Shown one piece after another: positions 1-8,859 of a DNA stretch of 64,000 bases (positions within the stretch are counted from its first letter, which is position 1; every line of letters begins with the position of its first letter). Position numbers and translations under genes: made by a program. The notes under the pieces are model-generated. The model saw only the letters and a program-made list of their open reading frames with translations. It was not told the origin of the DNA and ran no database searches. The stretch is from Stutzerimonas stutzeri (GTDB lineage: Bacteria; Pseudomonadota; Gammaproteobacteria; Pseudomonadales; Pseudomonadaceae), in NCBI RefSeq assembly GCF_024448715.1, contig NZ_JAMOHZ010000005.1:62001-126000 (forward strand), written 5' to 3'.

Positions 1-564
1 CATGCGCCAGGCCTGGCGTGGCTCGGACACGGTAGCAACCTTCTCCAGCAACGCGCGCGACAGTTCGGCCGGCAGGCCGATTCGTTGCAGGCGGCGCCAG
101 AGACTGGCCTGTTGCGGACGGCGACTCTGCTCATGTCCCCAGGCAATCGAGCCAAGCTGCACTTCGATCAGTTCACGCAGACCTTGCAGCTCCGAATGCA
201 TGGCTTCGACCGCACGCGAATCTAACGACGCAGCCGCGGCGCTGGAAATCGGTGCCGGCTGAACGGCAGCCTCTGGCTTCTCGTCAAGCAGTTGACGGTC
301 TTTACCCGCCTGAGTGCGTGACGGCGAGCTCAGCTCAGCGTGAGCATTGGCGATACGCGCCTGCGTTTTGCGCAGTTCCGCCTCGAGCGCCGGATTCGGC
401 TGCTTGGGCGCTGCCGACTCCATCGGGTAATCAAGCACAGCGGTCAACTCGACGCCGCCAGCGACACGACGATTACCCGTGATCACGGCATCAGCGCCCA
501 GCTCGTCACGAATCATCTTCATGGCGATACGCATGTCGGCTGCGAAGAAACGTTTGACCTGCAT
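1..564 (-). CDS. flhF: FlhF, flagellar SRP-like GTPase (N-terminal part, cut by window edge)
   Basis: Only the first 188 codons lie in the window; the frame runs off the left edge still open. The start (MQVKRFFAADMRIAMKMIRD) is the typical FlhF N-terminus, an alpha/beta B domain, followed by a low-complexity linker with an Ala/Ser stretch. The GTPase NG domain must lie outside the window. FlhF is an SRP-family GTPase that places the polar flagellum and fixes flagellar number. It begins 15 nt after the flhA stop, so the two are very likely co-transcribed. Identification rests on the N-terminus and on the flhA-flhF order. Confidence 0.93.
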   Translation of the reverse strand, partial: MQVKRFFAADMRIAMKMIRDELGADAVITGNRRVAGGVELTAVLDYPMESAAPKQPNPALEAELRKTQARIANAHAELSSPSRTQAGKDRQLLDEKPEAAVQPAPISSAAAASLDSRAVEAMHSELQGLRELIEVQLGSIAWGHEQSRRPQQASLWRRLQRIGLPAELSRALLEKVATVSEPRQAWRM

Positions 565-579
565 GGCCTGTACCCTCGG

Positions 580-2700
580 TTAATTCTGACCCACCGTTGA
601 AACGATGGTGACTTGCTTGTTGTCCGGTATTTCCTGATAGGCCAGGACGTGAATGTTCGGTACTGCCAGCCGGGCGAACCGCGACAGCATCGCGCGGACC
701 GGACCTGCCACCAGCAGAATCGCCGGCTTACCCAACATTTCTTGACGCTGTGCCGCCTCTACCAGGGAACGTTGCAACTTTTCGGCCATTCCCGGCTCCA
801 GAAGAATGCCATCTTCGGAACCTTGACCAGCCTTCTGTAGACTATTGAGCAATATCTGTTCCAACCTTGGCTCAAGCGTGATGACAGGTAGCTGCGGCTC
901 AAGCCCCACAACGTTTTGCACGATTGCACGCGAGAGCGCGACCCGCACCGCAGCCACCATCATGGCGGGATCTTGACTCTTTGCGGCGACGTTGGCGATA
1001 GCCTCGGCGATGGTGCGGATATCGCGAACCGGAACCTGTTCCTGCAGCAACGCCTGCAACACCTTGAGTAGCGTCGACAACGAAATCATTCCAGGCACCA
1101 GCTCTTCAGCAAGCTTCGGCGAACTCTTGGCCAGCAGTTGCATCAGTTGCTGGACCTCTTCATGTCCCAGCAACTCGTGGGAATGTTTGTGCAGCACCTG
1201 GTTCAGGTGAGTCGCGACTACAGTACTGGCATCGACGACGGTGTAGCCGAGCGACTGTGCCTGATCGCGCTGGCTGGCCTCGATCCACACCGCTTCCAGC
1301 CCGAATGCCGGGTCCTTGGCGGCGATTCCGTTGAGCGGGCCGAATACCTGGCCCGGATTGATCGCCAACTCGCGATCCGGATAGACCTCGGCTTCGGCCA
1401 GACTCACGCCCATCAGCGTCAAGCGGTAGGCGTTAGGCAGCAGGTCGAGGTTGTCGCGGATATGCACTGAGGGCATCAGGAAACCAAGATCCTGCGAGAG
1501 CTTCTTGCGCACGCCCTTGATCCGCGCCAGCAACTGACCACCCTGGTTGCGATCGACCAGTGGAATCAGCCGATAGCCCACCTCAAGCCCGACCATATCT
1601 ACCGGGGTCACATCATCCCAGCCAAGCTCCTTGGTTTCTGTCGCACGCTGCGCTGGCAGCATTTCCTGTTGTTTTTGAACTTCCTGCTCGGCCTGTTGCT
1701 TGACCTGTTTCTGCCGATGCCAGATCCAGTAGGCGCCGCCCGCAGCGACCGCACCCAGGCCGAGAAACGACATGTGCGGCATGCCAGGCACCAGGCCCAT
1801 GGCGATCATGATTGCGGCTGACACGGCCAGCGCCTTGGGCGAGGCGAACATCTGCCGGTTGACCTGCTGGCCCATGTCCTCGGAGCTGGTAACACGGGTA
1901 ACCATGATCGCCGCCGCGGTAGACAGCAGCAGCGAGGGGATCTGAGCCACCAAGCCGTCACCGATGGTCAACAACGCGTAGATCTCTGCTGCCTCGGCAA
2001 AGCTCAGGCCGTGCTGTGCCATACCGATGCCCATACCACCGAGCAGATTGATGAACAGAATCAGCAGACCGGCGATGGCGTCGCCACGCACGAACTTGCT
2101 GGCACCGTCCATAGAACCGTAGAAATCAGCCTCAGAGGCAACTTCGACGCGACGCTTTTTAGCTTCGTTCTGGTCGATCAAGCCAGCGTTGAGATCGGCG
2201 TCGATGGCCATCTGCTTGCCAGGCATGGCATCCAAGGTGAAGCGGGCGCTGACCTCGGAAATTCGCCCAGCACCCTTGGTGACCACCACGAAGTTGATGA
2301 TCATCAAGATCGCAAAGACCACCACGCCGACTACATAGTTACCGCCGATCACTACGTTGCCGAACGCTTCGATCACATGACCGGCTGCCGAACCTCCTTC
2401 ATGGCCATGAATCAGCACCACACGAGTGGACGCAACGTTCAGCGCCAGACGCATCAGCGTCGCAACGAGCAGAATCGTCGGGAACACTGCGAAGTCGAGC
2501 GGGCGCAACGCGTAAACGCTAACCAGCAGAACGACAATGGACAACGCGATGTTGAAGGTGAACAGCACGTCCAGCAGGAATGCCGGCACGGGCAGCATCA
2601 TCATGCCCAGCATTACGAGCAGCAGCAGCGGCACGCCGAGATTGCCGCGGCCAGCGCCCGCCAGACCATTGCGGATGTTGATGAGTTGCGTGCGATCCAA
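580..2700 (-). CDS. flhA: FlhA, flagellar type III export gate
   Basis: FlhA is the large gate subunit of the flagellar export apparatus. The N-terminal half holds about eight membrane segments with the conserved FHIPEP-type stretch (VSARFTLDAMPGKQMAID); the C-terminal half is the cytosolic nonamer-ring domain that docks chaperone-substrate complexes. I place the start at a TTG at 2700 (MDRTQLINIRNGLAG, 706 aa), which matches the usual Pseudomonas FlhA N-terminus and has a GGGG stretch just upstream. The frame is open to a further TTG at 2724, but those eight residues do not look like FlhA. A possible sigma-54 site lies 60 nt upstream. It is followed directly by flhF. Confidence 0.97.
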   Translation of the reverse strand: MDRTQLINIRNGLAGAGRGNLGVPLLLLVMLGMMMLPVPAFLLDVLFTFNIALSIVVLLVSVYALRPLDFAVFPTILLVATLMRLALNVASTRVVLIHGHEGGSAAGHVIEAFGNVVIGGNYVVGVVVFAILMIINFVVVTKGAGRISEVSARFTLDAMPGKQMAIDADLNAGLIDQNEAKKRRVEVASEADFYGSMDGASKFVRGDAIAGLLILFINLLGGMGIGMAQHGLSFAEAAEIYALLTIGDGLVAQIPSLLLSTAAAIMVTRVTSSEDMGQQVNRQMFASPKALAVSAAIMIAMGLVPGMPHMSFLGLGAVAAGGAYWIWHRQKQVKQQAEQEVQKQQEMLPAQRATETKELGWDDVTPVDMVGLEVGYRLIPLVDRNQGGQLLARIKGVRKKLSQDLGFLMPSVHIRDNLDLLPNAYRLTLMGVSLAEAEVYPDRELAINPGQVFGPLNGIAAKDPAFGLEAVWIEASQRDQAQSLGYTVVDASTVVATHLNQVLHKHSHELLGHEEVQQLMQLLAKSSPKLAEELVPGMISLSTLLKVLQALLQEQVPVRDIRTIAEAIANVAAKSQDPAMMVAAVRVALSRAIVQNVVGLEPQLPVITLEPRLEQILLNSLQKAGQGSEDGILLEPGMAEKLQRSLVEAAQRQEMLGKPAILLVAGPVRAMLSRFARLAVPNIHVLAYQEIPDNKQVTIVSTVGQN

Positions 2701-2759
2701 TGGAGACCCCGGCAAGCAGAACAAAGAATTGACGCAAAGCGCGCCCTGCCGGGGCTATA

Positions 2760-2774
2760 GCAAGAAGGAGTCCA
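2760..2774 (-). promoter_or_regulatory. Possible sigma-54 promoter of flhA
   Basis: On the minus strand the sequence is TGGACTCCTTCTTGC. The -12 element TTGC is perfect and the -24 GG has the correct spacing, but the -24 box is TGGACT rather than TGGCAC. The site would start transcription about 48 nt upstream of the flhA TTG. flhA is RpoN-dependent in other pseudomonads, which supports the call; the match alone is modest. Confidence 0.4.
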
Positions 2775-2968
2775 ACTTGTTCCAGACTGCTGCGCGGGGC
2801 TTGGATAGCGCCTGCCGCCAAGATGGATGCTGCACTGGCCAGCGGTATTCGAACCGACCGGGGACTGAACAGTCTCACCCCTAGCAGCGCCGCCCGAGGT
2901 CACAGAGGCCGAGACGGCGCCAGCTACCAGCGGCATTCCGCTTCTTTTCACTTCACAGGAGTTTTGCC

Positions 2969-3490
2969 ATGAAACAGTGGATCATTGCGGCACTCGCCAG
3001 CTGCACGGCCATGGGCTTACAAGCCGAAACCCTCAGCGTGCCGGTCAAGGCCGTGACAGCTCAAGGCATCGGCGAGTCCGTCGGCACTGTCAAGATCGAA
3101 AGCAGCCAGTACGGGCTGGTATTCCGACCCGCGCTGTCCGGCCTGGACTCCGGCGCTCATGGTTTCCACATTCATGCCAAAGGCAGTTGTGAACCGGCAG
3201 ACAAAGACGGCGAAGCCGTCGCAGCGGGCGCCGCCGGAGGCCACTGGGACCCGAAGAACACCGGCAAACACGGCGAGCCCTGGGGCGAAGGCCATATGGG
3301 CGATCTCCCAGCACTGATGGTCGACGACGAAGGCAAGGCCAACCAACCGGTCCTCGCGCCCCGCCTGAAAAGTCTTGGCGACATCAAGGGCCTGGCACTG
3401 ATGGTCCACAAGGGCGGCGACAACCATTCCGACCATCCACAGCCGCTCGGTGGTGGAGGCGCAAGGGTTGCGTGTGGGGTCATCGAATAA
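2969..3490 (+). CDS. sodC: SodC, periplasmic Cu/Zn superoxide dismutase
   Basis: This 173-aa enzyme dismutates superoxide in the periplasm. A Sec signal peptide ([19 protein letters not shown]) precedes the mature domain. Metal ligands are visible in [23 protein letters not shown] and GHMGDLPAL, and in the late [23 protein letters not shown] block. The Cys in KGSCEP and in RVACG form the usual disulfide, and the Arg before ACG is the active-site Arg. The ribosome site AGGAG lies 7 nt before ATG. It is transcribed against the flanking flagellar genes flhB and flhA and is followed by a REP cluster, so it looks like an insertion into the flagellar block. Confidence 0.95.
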   Translation: MKQWIIAALASCTAMGLQAETLSVPVKAVTAQGIGESVGTVKIESSQYGLVFRPALSGLDSGAHGFHIHAKGSCEPADKDGEAVAAGAAGGHWDPKNTGKHGEPWGEGHMGDLPALMVDDEGKANQPVLAPRLKSLGDIKGLALMVHKGGDNHSDHPQPLGGGGARVACGVIE

Positions 3491-3921
3491 CAGCAGCTGG
3501 AGGCTGGACGAGGGCTATAGTTCTGGCCACGGTGGGCCGAGGCCCACCCTACAAAAAGCAGCGGAGCGCCGCCCAATCCACACTATAGGGCGTGCCGCGG
3601 CGGCGGTTTCGCGGCATGCTCCGGACCACGTAGGGTAGGCTTTAGCCCACCAAATCACGCTCGCATACCGCCACGGCGGTTGAAGCGGAGCGCCGCGCTA
3701 ATAAATTCAGGCTCAAGGCTTCTACCGACCAGATTCGCATCCGCTCTGGTGGGCTGAAGCGGAGCGCCGCCCGGCCCACCACCCTACAGACCGCGCCGCG
3801 GCGGTTCCGAGCCACACTCCCGGGCCACCGTAGGGTGGGCTTCAGCCCACCAGTTTTGGTAAGCGGGGTTGCACCCGCGTTACAGCAATTTCAGCCTCAA
3901 GCGCTTTTTTTCGGATTTTAG
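3491..3921. repeat. REP-like palindrome cluster between sodC and flhB
   Basis: This 431-nt gene-free stretch separates the convergent sodC and flhB. It holds four copies of a palindromic element built on GGTGGGC-N2-GCCCACC with a flanking CGTAGG/CCTACG: 3531-3552, 3630-3652 (one arm degenerate), 3748-3787 (arms split by an inserted GCGGAGCGCCGC) and 3830-3853. A second shared word, GCGGAGCGCCGC, recurs near 3563, 3686 and 3765, and GCGGCGGTT-like words near 3600 and 3800. These resemble the REP elements common in P. stutzeri-group genomes. They may act as transcription terminators for the two convergent genes. No open frame of interest is present. Confidence 0.8.
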
Positions 3922-5058
3922 CTATTCATCCCGGCGCAAGTCCGGCGGAATAGGCAGACTGCTCAACGGATCAGGCCGCTTGCCCTTGCCAGAACGGTAC
4001 TGGCGTAGCTGGTAGACATATGCCAGTACCTGCGCCACCGCGAGGTAAAGACCCGCCGGAATTTCCTGCTCGAGCTCGGTGGAGTAGTAAACCGCCCGCG
4101 CCAGCGCAGGTGATTCGAGAACCGTCACCTGATGCTCCTGCGCGATCTCGCGAATCTTCAACGCGAGGAAGTCGCCACCCTTGGCCACCAGCATCGGCGC
4201 CCCACCCTTGTCACCGTCATACTTCAGCGCCACAGCAAAGTGCGTCGGGTTGGTAATGACCACATCGGCATCCGGCACGGCCTGCATCATCCGGCGCTCG
4301 GCCATTTCGCGCTGCATCTGGCGAATCCGCGATTTAACCTCGGGTTTGCCCTCGCTGTCCTTGTATTCGTCGCGCACTTCCTGCTTGGTCATCATCAGCT
4401 TTTGCTTGTTGTCCCAGAGCTGGAACGGCACATCCACCGCCGCGATCAGAATAAGCCCGCAGGCCATCCACAATGCGCACCAGCCCACGACCTCAGCGCT
4501 GTGCATGATCGCCAAATCCAGCGGTTGCTTGGCGATCGACAGCAAATCGTCCTGATAGGCGCCCAGCACTGCCAGCGCCACCAGCAGTACCACTATGAAT
4601 TTGGCCAACGCCTTCAGCAGCTCGACCAGCGCATGGGTCGAAAACATCCGCTTCAACCCGGAACCGGGGTTCATCCGGCTGAACTTGGGCGCCATTGACT
4701 TGCCCGAAAACAGCCAGCCGCCGAGCGAGATCGGACCGATGATGGACACGATCAGCAGCACGATCAGCAAGGGCATGATGGCCTCGAGCGCGATCATGCC
4801 GCTGCTCATGAGCAGCCGCACCATGGCATTTTCGTCCAGCAGCGTTTCCCGGCTGAGTTCGAAACTGCCCTGCATCATTGCCATCAGGCTGCCCGCCAGG
4901 CTGCCGCCGGAGGCCAGCAGACCGCCGATCCCACCCAGGGTGACCGCTACGGTATTCAGCTCGCGGGAACGGGCAAGCTGACCTTTCTCGCGAGACTCAC
5001 GAAGACGTTTCTCCGTGGGTTCTTCGCTTTTATCGGCACCGCTTTCGCTCTCAGCCAT
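3922..5058 (-). CDS. flhB: FlhB, export switch protein
   Basis: FlhB (378 aa) controls the switch of flagellar export from rod/hook to filament substrates. Four membrane segments occupy about residues 35-215. The cytosolic part contains the autocleavage motif NPTH at residues 270-273 (VVITNPTHFAVALKYD). It starts with ATG at 5058 and is the last gene of the fliL-to-flhB operon, 42 nt after fliR. The N-terminal EKRLRESREKGQLARSREL helix is typical of the family. Confidence 0.97.
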   Translation of the reverse strand: MAESESGADKSEEPTEKRLRESREKGQLARSRELNTVAVTLGGIGGLLASGGSLAGSLMAMMQGSFELSRETLLDENAMVRLLMSSGMIALEAIMPLLIVLLIVSIIGPISLGGWLFSGKSMAPKFSRMNPGSGLKRMFSTHALVELLKALAKFIVVLLVALAVLGAYQDDLLSIAKQPLDLAIMHSAEVVGWCALWMACGLILIAAVDVPFQLWDNKQKLMMTKQEVRDEYKDSEGKPEVKSRIRQMQREMAERRMMQAVPDADVVITNPTHFAVALKYDGDKGGAPMLVAKGGDFLALKIREIAQEHQVTVLESPALARAVYYSTELEQEIPAGLYLAVAQVLAYVYQLRQYRSGKGKRPDPLSSLPIPPDLRRDE

Positions 5059-5100
5059 GCGAGGCCTCCCGAAGCTGTAAAGAAGGCAAAGGCGAGTGCA

Positions 5101-5880
5101 TTAGCGCAGCCCGATCAGTTCACGAAGCATGCCCAGCGCCTCGCTGACGAAGGTCTGGTATTGCGCCAGGATGTCGGCCATACCGATCCAGACGATGACC
5201 AGACCGAGCACCAGTGTCAGCGGGAAGCCGATCGAGAAGATGTTCAGCTGCGGCGCCGCACGCGTCATCAGGCCGAAGGCCAGGTTGACCACCAACAGCG
5301 CGGTGATGGCCGGCAAGACCAACAGCAACCCCGCGCCCAAGACCCAGCCGAGCTTTCCCGCCACTTCCCATAAGTGATTGGTGCCGACCAACCAACCGCC
5401 GATCGGCAAAGTAGTGAAGCTTTCGGTGAGGATTTCCAGCACCACCAAGTGACCGTTCATGGTCAGGAATAGCAGGATCACCAGCATATTGAAGAACTGG
5501 CCGATCACCGGCACCGAGACACCGTTGGCCGGATCGACCATCGACGCGAAGCCCAAACCCATCTGCATAGCGAGCAACTGCCCGGACACGATGAATACCT
5601 GAAAGAACAACTGCAGCACGAACCCCAGCATCACGCCGATTAGAATCTGCTCGGCAATCAACATCATTGCCTGCGCACTCAGCGCCTCGACCACTGGCAC
5701 TGGCGGCAACCCCGGTACCAGCACGACGGCGATGGCGACCGCCAGATACAGCCGTATGCGCATCGGCACCAACTGGGTTCCGATGATCGGCATGCTCATC
5801 AGCAGCGCCGCGATGCGAAACAGCGGCAGCAGAAACTGCCCCACCCACGCGCCGATCTGCGCGTCGCTCAGCTCCAGCAT
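5101..5880 (-). CDS. fliR: FliR, export gate core subunit
   Basis: FliR (259 aa) is an integral membrane subunit of the FliP5-Q4-R1 export-gate complex. The sequence is almost wholly hydrophobic, with about six predicted membrane segments and the family stretch FFNMLVILLFLTMNGH in the middle. Its ATG overlaps the last base of fliQ, so translation is probably coupled. It lies in the order fliP-fliQ-fliR-flhB, which is conserved in Pseudomonas. Confidence 0.96.
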   Translation of the reverse strand: MLELSDAQIGAWVGQFLLPLFRIAALLMSMPIIGTQLVPMRIRLYLAVAIAVVLVPGLPPVPVVEALSAQAMMLIAEQILIGVMLGFVLQLFFQVFIVSGQLLAMQMGLGFASMVDPANGVSVPVIGQFFNMLVILLFLTMNGHLVVLEILTESFTTLPIGGWLVGTNHLWEVAGKLGWVLGAGLLLVLPAITALLVVNLAFGLMTRAAPQLNIFSIGFPLTLVLGLVIVWIGMADILAQYQTFVSEALGMLRELIGLR

Positions 5881-6149
5881 CAGCCGATTATCAGCGGGAT
5901 GTTCTGGATAAGGCCCTGGGTATATTCCATCAACTCACGGACCAGCCAGGGTCCCGCCCAGATCAGCGTCATCAGCATGACCAGCAGGCGCGGCAGGAAG
6001 CTCAGGGTTTGTTCGTTGATCTGCGTGGCTGCCTGAAACATCGCCACCACCAGACCGACCAGCAGGCTCGGGACCACCAGCACACCGACGAGCATGGCGG
6101 TCATCCACAGTGCTTCACGAAACAGGTCAACCGCGACTTCGGGTGTCAT
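5880..6149 (-). CDS. fliQ: FliQ, export gate subunit
   Basis: FliQ (89 aa) forms two membrane hairpins packed around the FliP/FliR core. The sequence MTPEVAVDLFREALWMTAMLV, then the conserved QAATQINEQTLSFLPRLL loop, is diagnostic. It starts 18 nt after fliP and overlaps fliR by one base. Full family length. Confidence 0.96.
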   Translation of the reverse strand: MTPEVAVDLFREALWMTAMLVGVLVVPSLLVGLVVAMFQAATQINEQTLSFLPRLLVMLMTLIWAGPWLVRELMEYTQGLIQNIPLIIG

Positions 6150-6167
6150 GACGAAACTCCGATGGGC

Positions 6168-6944
6168 TTATAACGTGCCGAAACTGCTGGCGAGCGTGCC
6201 GATGATCAGGCCCCAACCATCGACCAGCACGAACAGCATGATCTTGAACGGTAACGAAATGATCAGTGGCGAAAGCATCATCATGCCCATCGCCATCAGC
6301 ACGCTGGCTACTACCATGTCGATGATCAGAAACGGGATAAAAATCATGAAGCCGATCTGGAAGGCCGTCTTCAGCTCTGACGTCACGAATGCCGGTACGA
6401 GTATGGTCAAGGGAGCCGCGTCCGGCGTCTGGATATCGGTACGCCTGGACAGCCGCACGAACAGTTCCAAATCACTCTCACGGGTCTGCGCCAGCATGAA
6501 GTTCTTGAGCGGGACTTCAGCACGGGCGATCGCGTCGGGAGCCGACAGCTGCTCATTCAAATAAGGCTGCACCGCTTCGTTATTTATCCGCTCGAACACC
6601 GGCGCCATGATGAACAGCGTGAGGAAAATCGTCAGGCCGACGAGAATCTGATTCGATGGCGTCTGTTGCAGGCCCAGGGCTTGGCGCAGGATGGAGAAGA
6701 CGATAATGATCCGGGTGAAGCTGGTCATCAGCATGACGAACGCCGGAATGAAACTCAGCGCCGTCATGATCAGCAGAATTTGCAGGCTGACCGAATATTC
6801 CTGCTGGCCTTCAGCATCGGTGCTCAAGGTAATCGCTGGGATCGACAATGGATTATCGTCCTGGGCGATCAAGCCTCCGGCATCCTGACCCAAGGCGAGC
6901 GGAGCGGCCAGCACCAGCAGGACCGCCAACAACAATCGAAACAT
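6168..6944 (-). CDS. fliP: FliP, export gate subunit
   Basis: FliP (258 aa) builds the pentameric core of the export gate. A cleavable signal peptide ([19 protein letters not shown]) is followed by family signatures: [41 protein letters not shown] and the C-terminal [14 protein letters not shown]. The ATG overlaps the fliO stop (ATGA-type overlap at 6944), suggesting coupled translation. Confidence 0.97.
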   Translation of the reverse strand: MFRLLLAVLLVLAAPLALGQDAGGLIAQDDNPLSIPAITLSTDAEGQQEYSVSLQILLIMTALSFIPAFVMLMTSFTRIIIVFSILRQALGLQQTPSNQILVGLTIFLTLFIMAPVFERINNEAVQPYLNEQLSAPDAIARAEVPLKNFMLAQTRESDLELFVRLSRRTDIQTPDAAPLTILVPAFVTSELKTAFQIGFMIFIPFLIIDMVVASVLMAMGMMMLSPLIISLPFKIMLFVLVDGWGLIIGTLASSFGTL

Positions 6945-7363
6945 CAGGGCTTGTCCTTCTGATCCCTGCCAAGCAGCTCCATGAGGCGCTGGGCAAACTC
7001 CGGGTTGGCCGGCTCGGCGTCCGGCAAATGGACAGGTTCTTCAAGCACATGCAGAGGCGTGATGCGGCCAGCACTCAGGCCGAGCAAAACCTGTTCGCTG
7101 CCGACCTGCACCAGCACCAGCCGCTCACGCGGGCCCAGCGCATGGCTGGAAATCAGCTTGATGGCCTGGTTGCCGCGCGGATTGAGCTGTTGCATTCGAC
7201 GCAGGAGCCAGGCAAGCAGAAAAATCAATCCGATCACCAACAGCAGCCCGAACAGCAGCTTGGTCATCTGCGTGCCCATGCCGCTGCTGTTCATGCTCGC
7301 CGATGGCTCGGCTGCCATCGCCGGCAAGGTCAGCAATAGCGGAAGGAAGGCCAGGATTCGCAT
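6944..7363 (-). CDS. fliO: FliO, export gate assembly factor
   Basis: FliO (139 aa) is a bitopic membrane protein that helps the FliP ring assemble. It has a signal-like N-terminus, one membrane segment at about residues 33-51 ([19 protein letters not shown]) and a cytosolic domain with [23 protein letters not shown]. It starts one base after the fliN stop. The family is weakly conserved, so position between fliN and fliP is part of the evidence. Confidence 0.93.
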   Translation of the reverse strand: MRILAFLPLLLTLPAMAAEPSASMNSSGMGTQMTKLLFGLLLVIGLIFLLAWLLRRMQQLNPRGNQAIKLISSHALGPRERLVLVQVGSEQVLLGLSAGRITPLHVLEEPVHLPDAEPANPEFAQRLMELLGRDQKDKP

Positions 7364-7364
7364 G

Positions 7365-7835
7365 TCAGCGCAACTTCTTGATGCGTTCGCTCGGGCTGAT
7401 CACGTCGGTGAGACGGATGCCGAACTTCTCGTTTACCACCACCACTTCGCCGTGGGCAATCAGGGTGCCGTTGACCAGGACATCCAGCGGCTCGCCTGCC
7501 AGCCGGTCGAGTTCTACGACCGAGCCCTGGTTGAGCTGCAGCAGGTTGCGAATGCTGATTTCGGTGCTGCCGACCTCCATGGATATCGACACCGGAATAT
7601 CGAGTATCACATCCAGATTCGGGCCCTCAAGCCCGGCCGGTACGGCCGCCGGCTTCGGGCTGCTGCCGAATTCTTCCAGCGGAGCGCGCGGTGGTGCCGG
7701 CGCCGCTGCCGGCCCCTGATTCAACAGCGCGTCGATATCGTCCTGGTTGGCATCTCCCGCCTCTGCCAACGCCGAAGCCCATTCATCGGCAAGCGCCTGC
7801 TCTTCAGCGGATGTGTGTTCGTGTTCGTCTGCCAT
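7365..7835 (-). CDS. fliN: FliN, C-ring switch protein
   Basis: FliN (156 aa) makes up the bulk of the cytoplasmic C-ring and binds export cargo. An acidic, Ala/Pro-rich N-terminal half (about residues 1-75) precedes the SpoA fold: DIPVSISMEVGSTEISIRNLLQLNQGSVVELDRLAGEPLDVLVNG, ending GIRLTDVISPSERIKKL. The ATG is 40 nt after fliM. The long N-terminal extension is usual for Pseudomonas. Confidence 0.96.
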   Translation of the reverse strand: MADEHEHTSAEEQALADEWASALAEAGDANQDDIDALLNQGPAAAPAPPRAPLEEFGSSPKPAAVPAGLEGPNLDVILDIPVSISMEVGSTEISIRNLLQLNQGSVVELDRLAGEPLDVLVNGTLIAHGEVVVVNEKFGIRLTDVISPSERIKKLR

Positions 7836-7875
7836 CGCTAGTCCTCGATCGGCTGGTAATTGAATTGGGGCTGGA

Positions 7876-8847
7876 TCAACGGGGTCGCAATACGGATTCC
7901 AGCACCTGCAGGGCCAGGTTGCCCTTGTGTGCGCCCAGCTTGACCTTGAAGGACGGCATGCCGTTGGCGCGCATGATCATGTCTTCGGGCATTTCCACCG
8001 GTATCACGTCGCCCGGTTGCATGTTGAGAATGTCGCGCAATTTGAGTTGGCGCCGCACAACCGTCGCACTGAGCGGCACATTCACGTCGAGGATGTCCTC
8101 GCGCAGGGCGTTGACCCAGCGTTCGTCCTGGTCGCTGACATCCGATTGGAACCCGGCGTCGAGCATTTCGCGGATCGGCTCGATCATCGAGTACGGCATG
8201 GTCACGTGAAAGTCGCCACCGCCACTGTCGAGTTCGATATGGAAGGTCGAAACCACCACCACTTCGCTGGGGCTGACGATGTTGGCCAATGCCGGATTCA
8301 CTTCCGAGTGCACGTACTCGAAGTTGACGTCGAGCACCGCGTGCCAGGCTTCCTTCAGATCGACGAAGGCCTGGTCCAGCACCATACGCACGACGCGCAG
8401 TTCGGTCGGCGTGAACTCGCGCCCCTCGATCTTGGCGTGCCGACCGTCGCCACCGAAGAAGTTGTCAACGAGCTTGAACACCAGCTTGGCGTCGAGGATA
8501 AACAGCGACGTTCCGCGCAGTGGCTTGATTTTCACCAGATTGAGGCTGGTCGGCACATACAGCGAATGCACGTACTCGCCGAATTTCATTACCTGCACGC
8601 CACCCACCGACACATCTGCCGAGCGACGTAGCAGATTGAACATGCTGATGCGGGTGTAACGGGCGAAACGCTCATTGACCATTTCCAGCGTAGGCATGCG
8701 CCCACGGACGATGCGGTCCTGGCTGGTCAGGTCGTAACTTTTGATGCTGCCCGGTTCGGCATCGCTCTCGGTATCGACCAGACCATCGTCCACACCGTGC
8801 AGAAGCGCATCGATCTCGTCTTGCGAGAGCAGGTCTTGAACAGCCAT
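7876..8847 (-). CDS. fliM: FliM, C-ring switch protein
   Basis: FliM (323 aa) receives CheY-P and sets rotor direction. The extreme N-terminus (MAVQDLLSQDEIDALLHGVDDG) contains the CheY-binding LSQDEIDALL motif. A CheC-like middle domain (about 45-230) and a C-terminal SpoA domain (about 245-320) follow. It lies 12 nt after fliL in the fliL-M-N-O-P-Q-R-flhB operon. Confidence 0.97.
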   Translation of the reverse strand: MAVQDLLSQDEIDALLHGVDDGLVDTESDAEPGSIKSYDLTSQDRIVRGRMPTLEMVNERFARYTRISMFNLLRRSADVSVGGVQVMKFGEYVHSLYVPTSLNLVKIKPLRGTSLFILDAKLVFKLVDNFFGGDGRHAKIEGREFTPTELRVVRMVLDQAFVDLKEAWHAVLDVNFEYVHSEVNPALANIVSPSEVVVVSTFHIELDSGGGDFHVTMPYSMIEPIREMLDAGFQSDVSDQDERWVNALREDILDVNVPLSATVVRRQLKLRDILNMQPGDVIPVEMPEDMIMRANGMPSFKVKLGAHKGNLALQVLESVLRPR

Positions 8848-8859
8848 CTACAGCGACCC

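Noticed and set aside
2011..2760. A 249-codon plus-strand frame opposite flhA
   Set aside because: His/Gln-rich shadow of flhA without a good ribosome site.
2800..2850. Other TGGC..GC alignments before flhA as sigma-54 sites
   Set aside because: Their -24/-12 spacing is off by one or more; only the 2760-2774 site keeps it.
3491..3921. CRISPR array
   Set aside because: The repeats are palindromic, unequal in spacing and degenerate; no uniform spacers and no cas genes.
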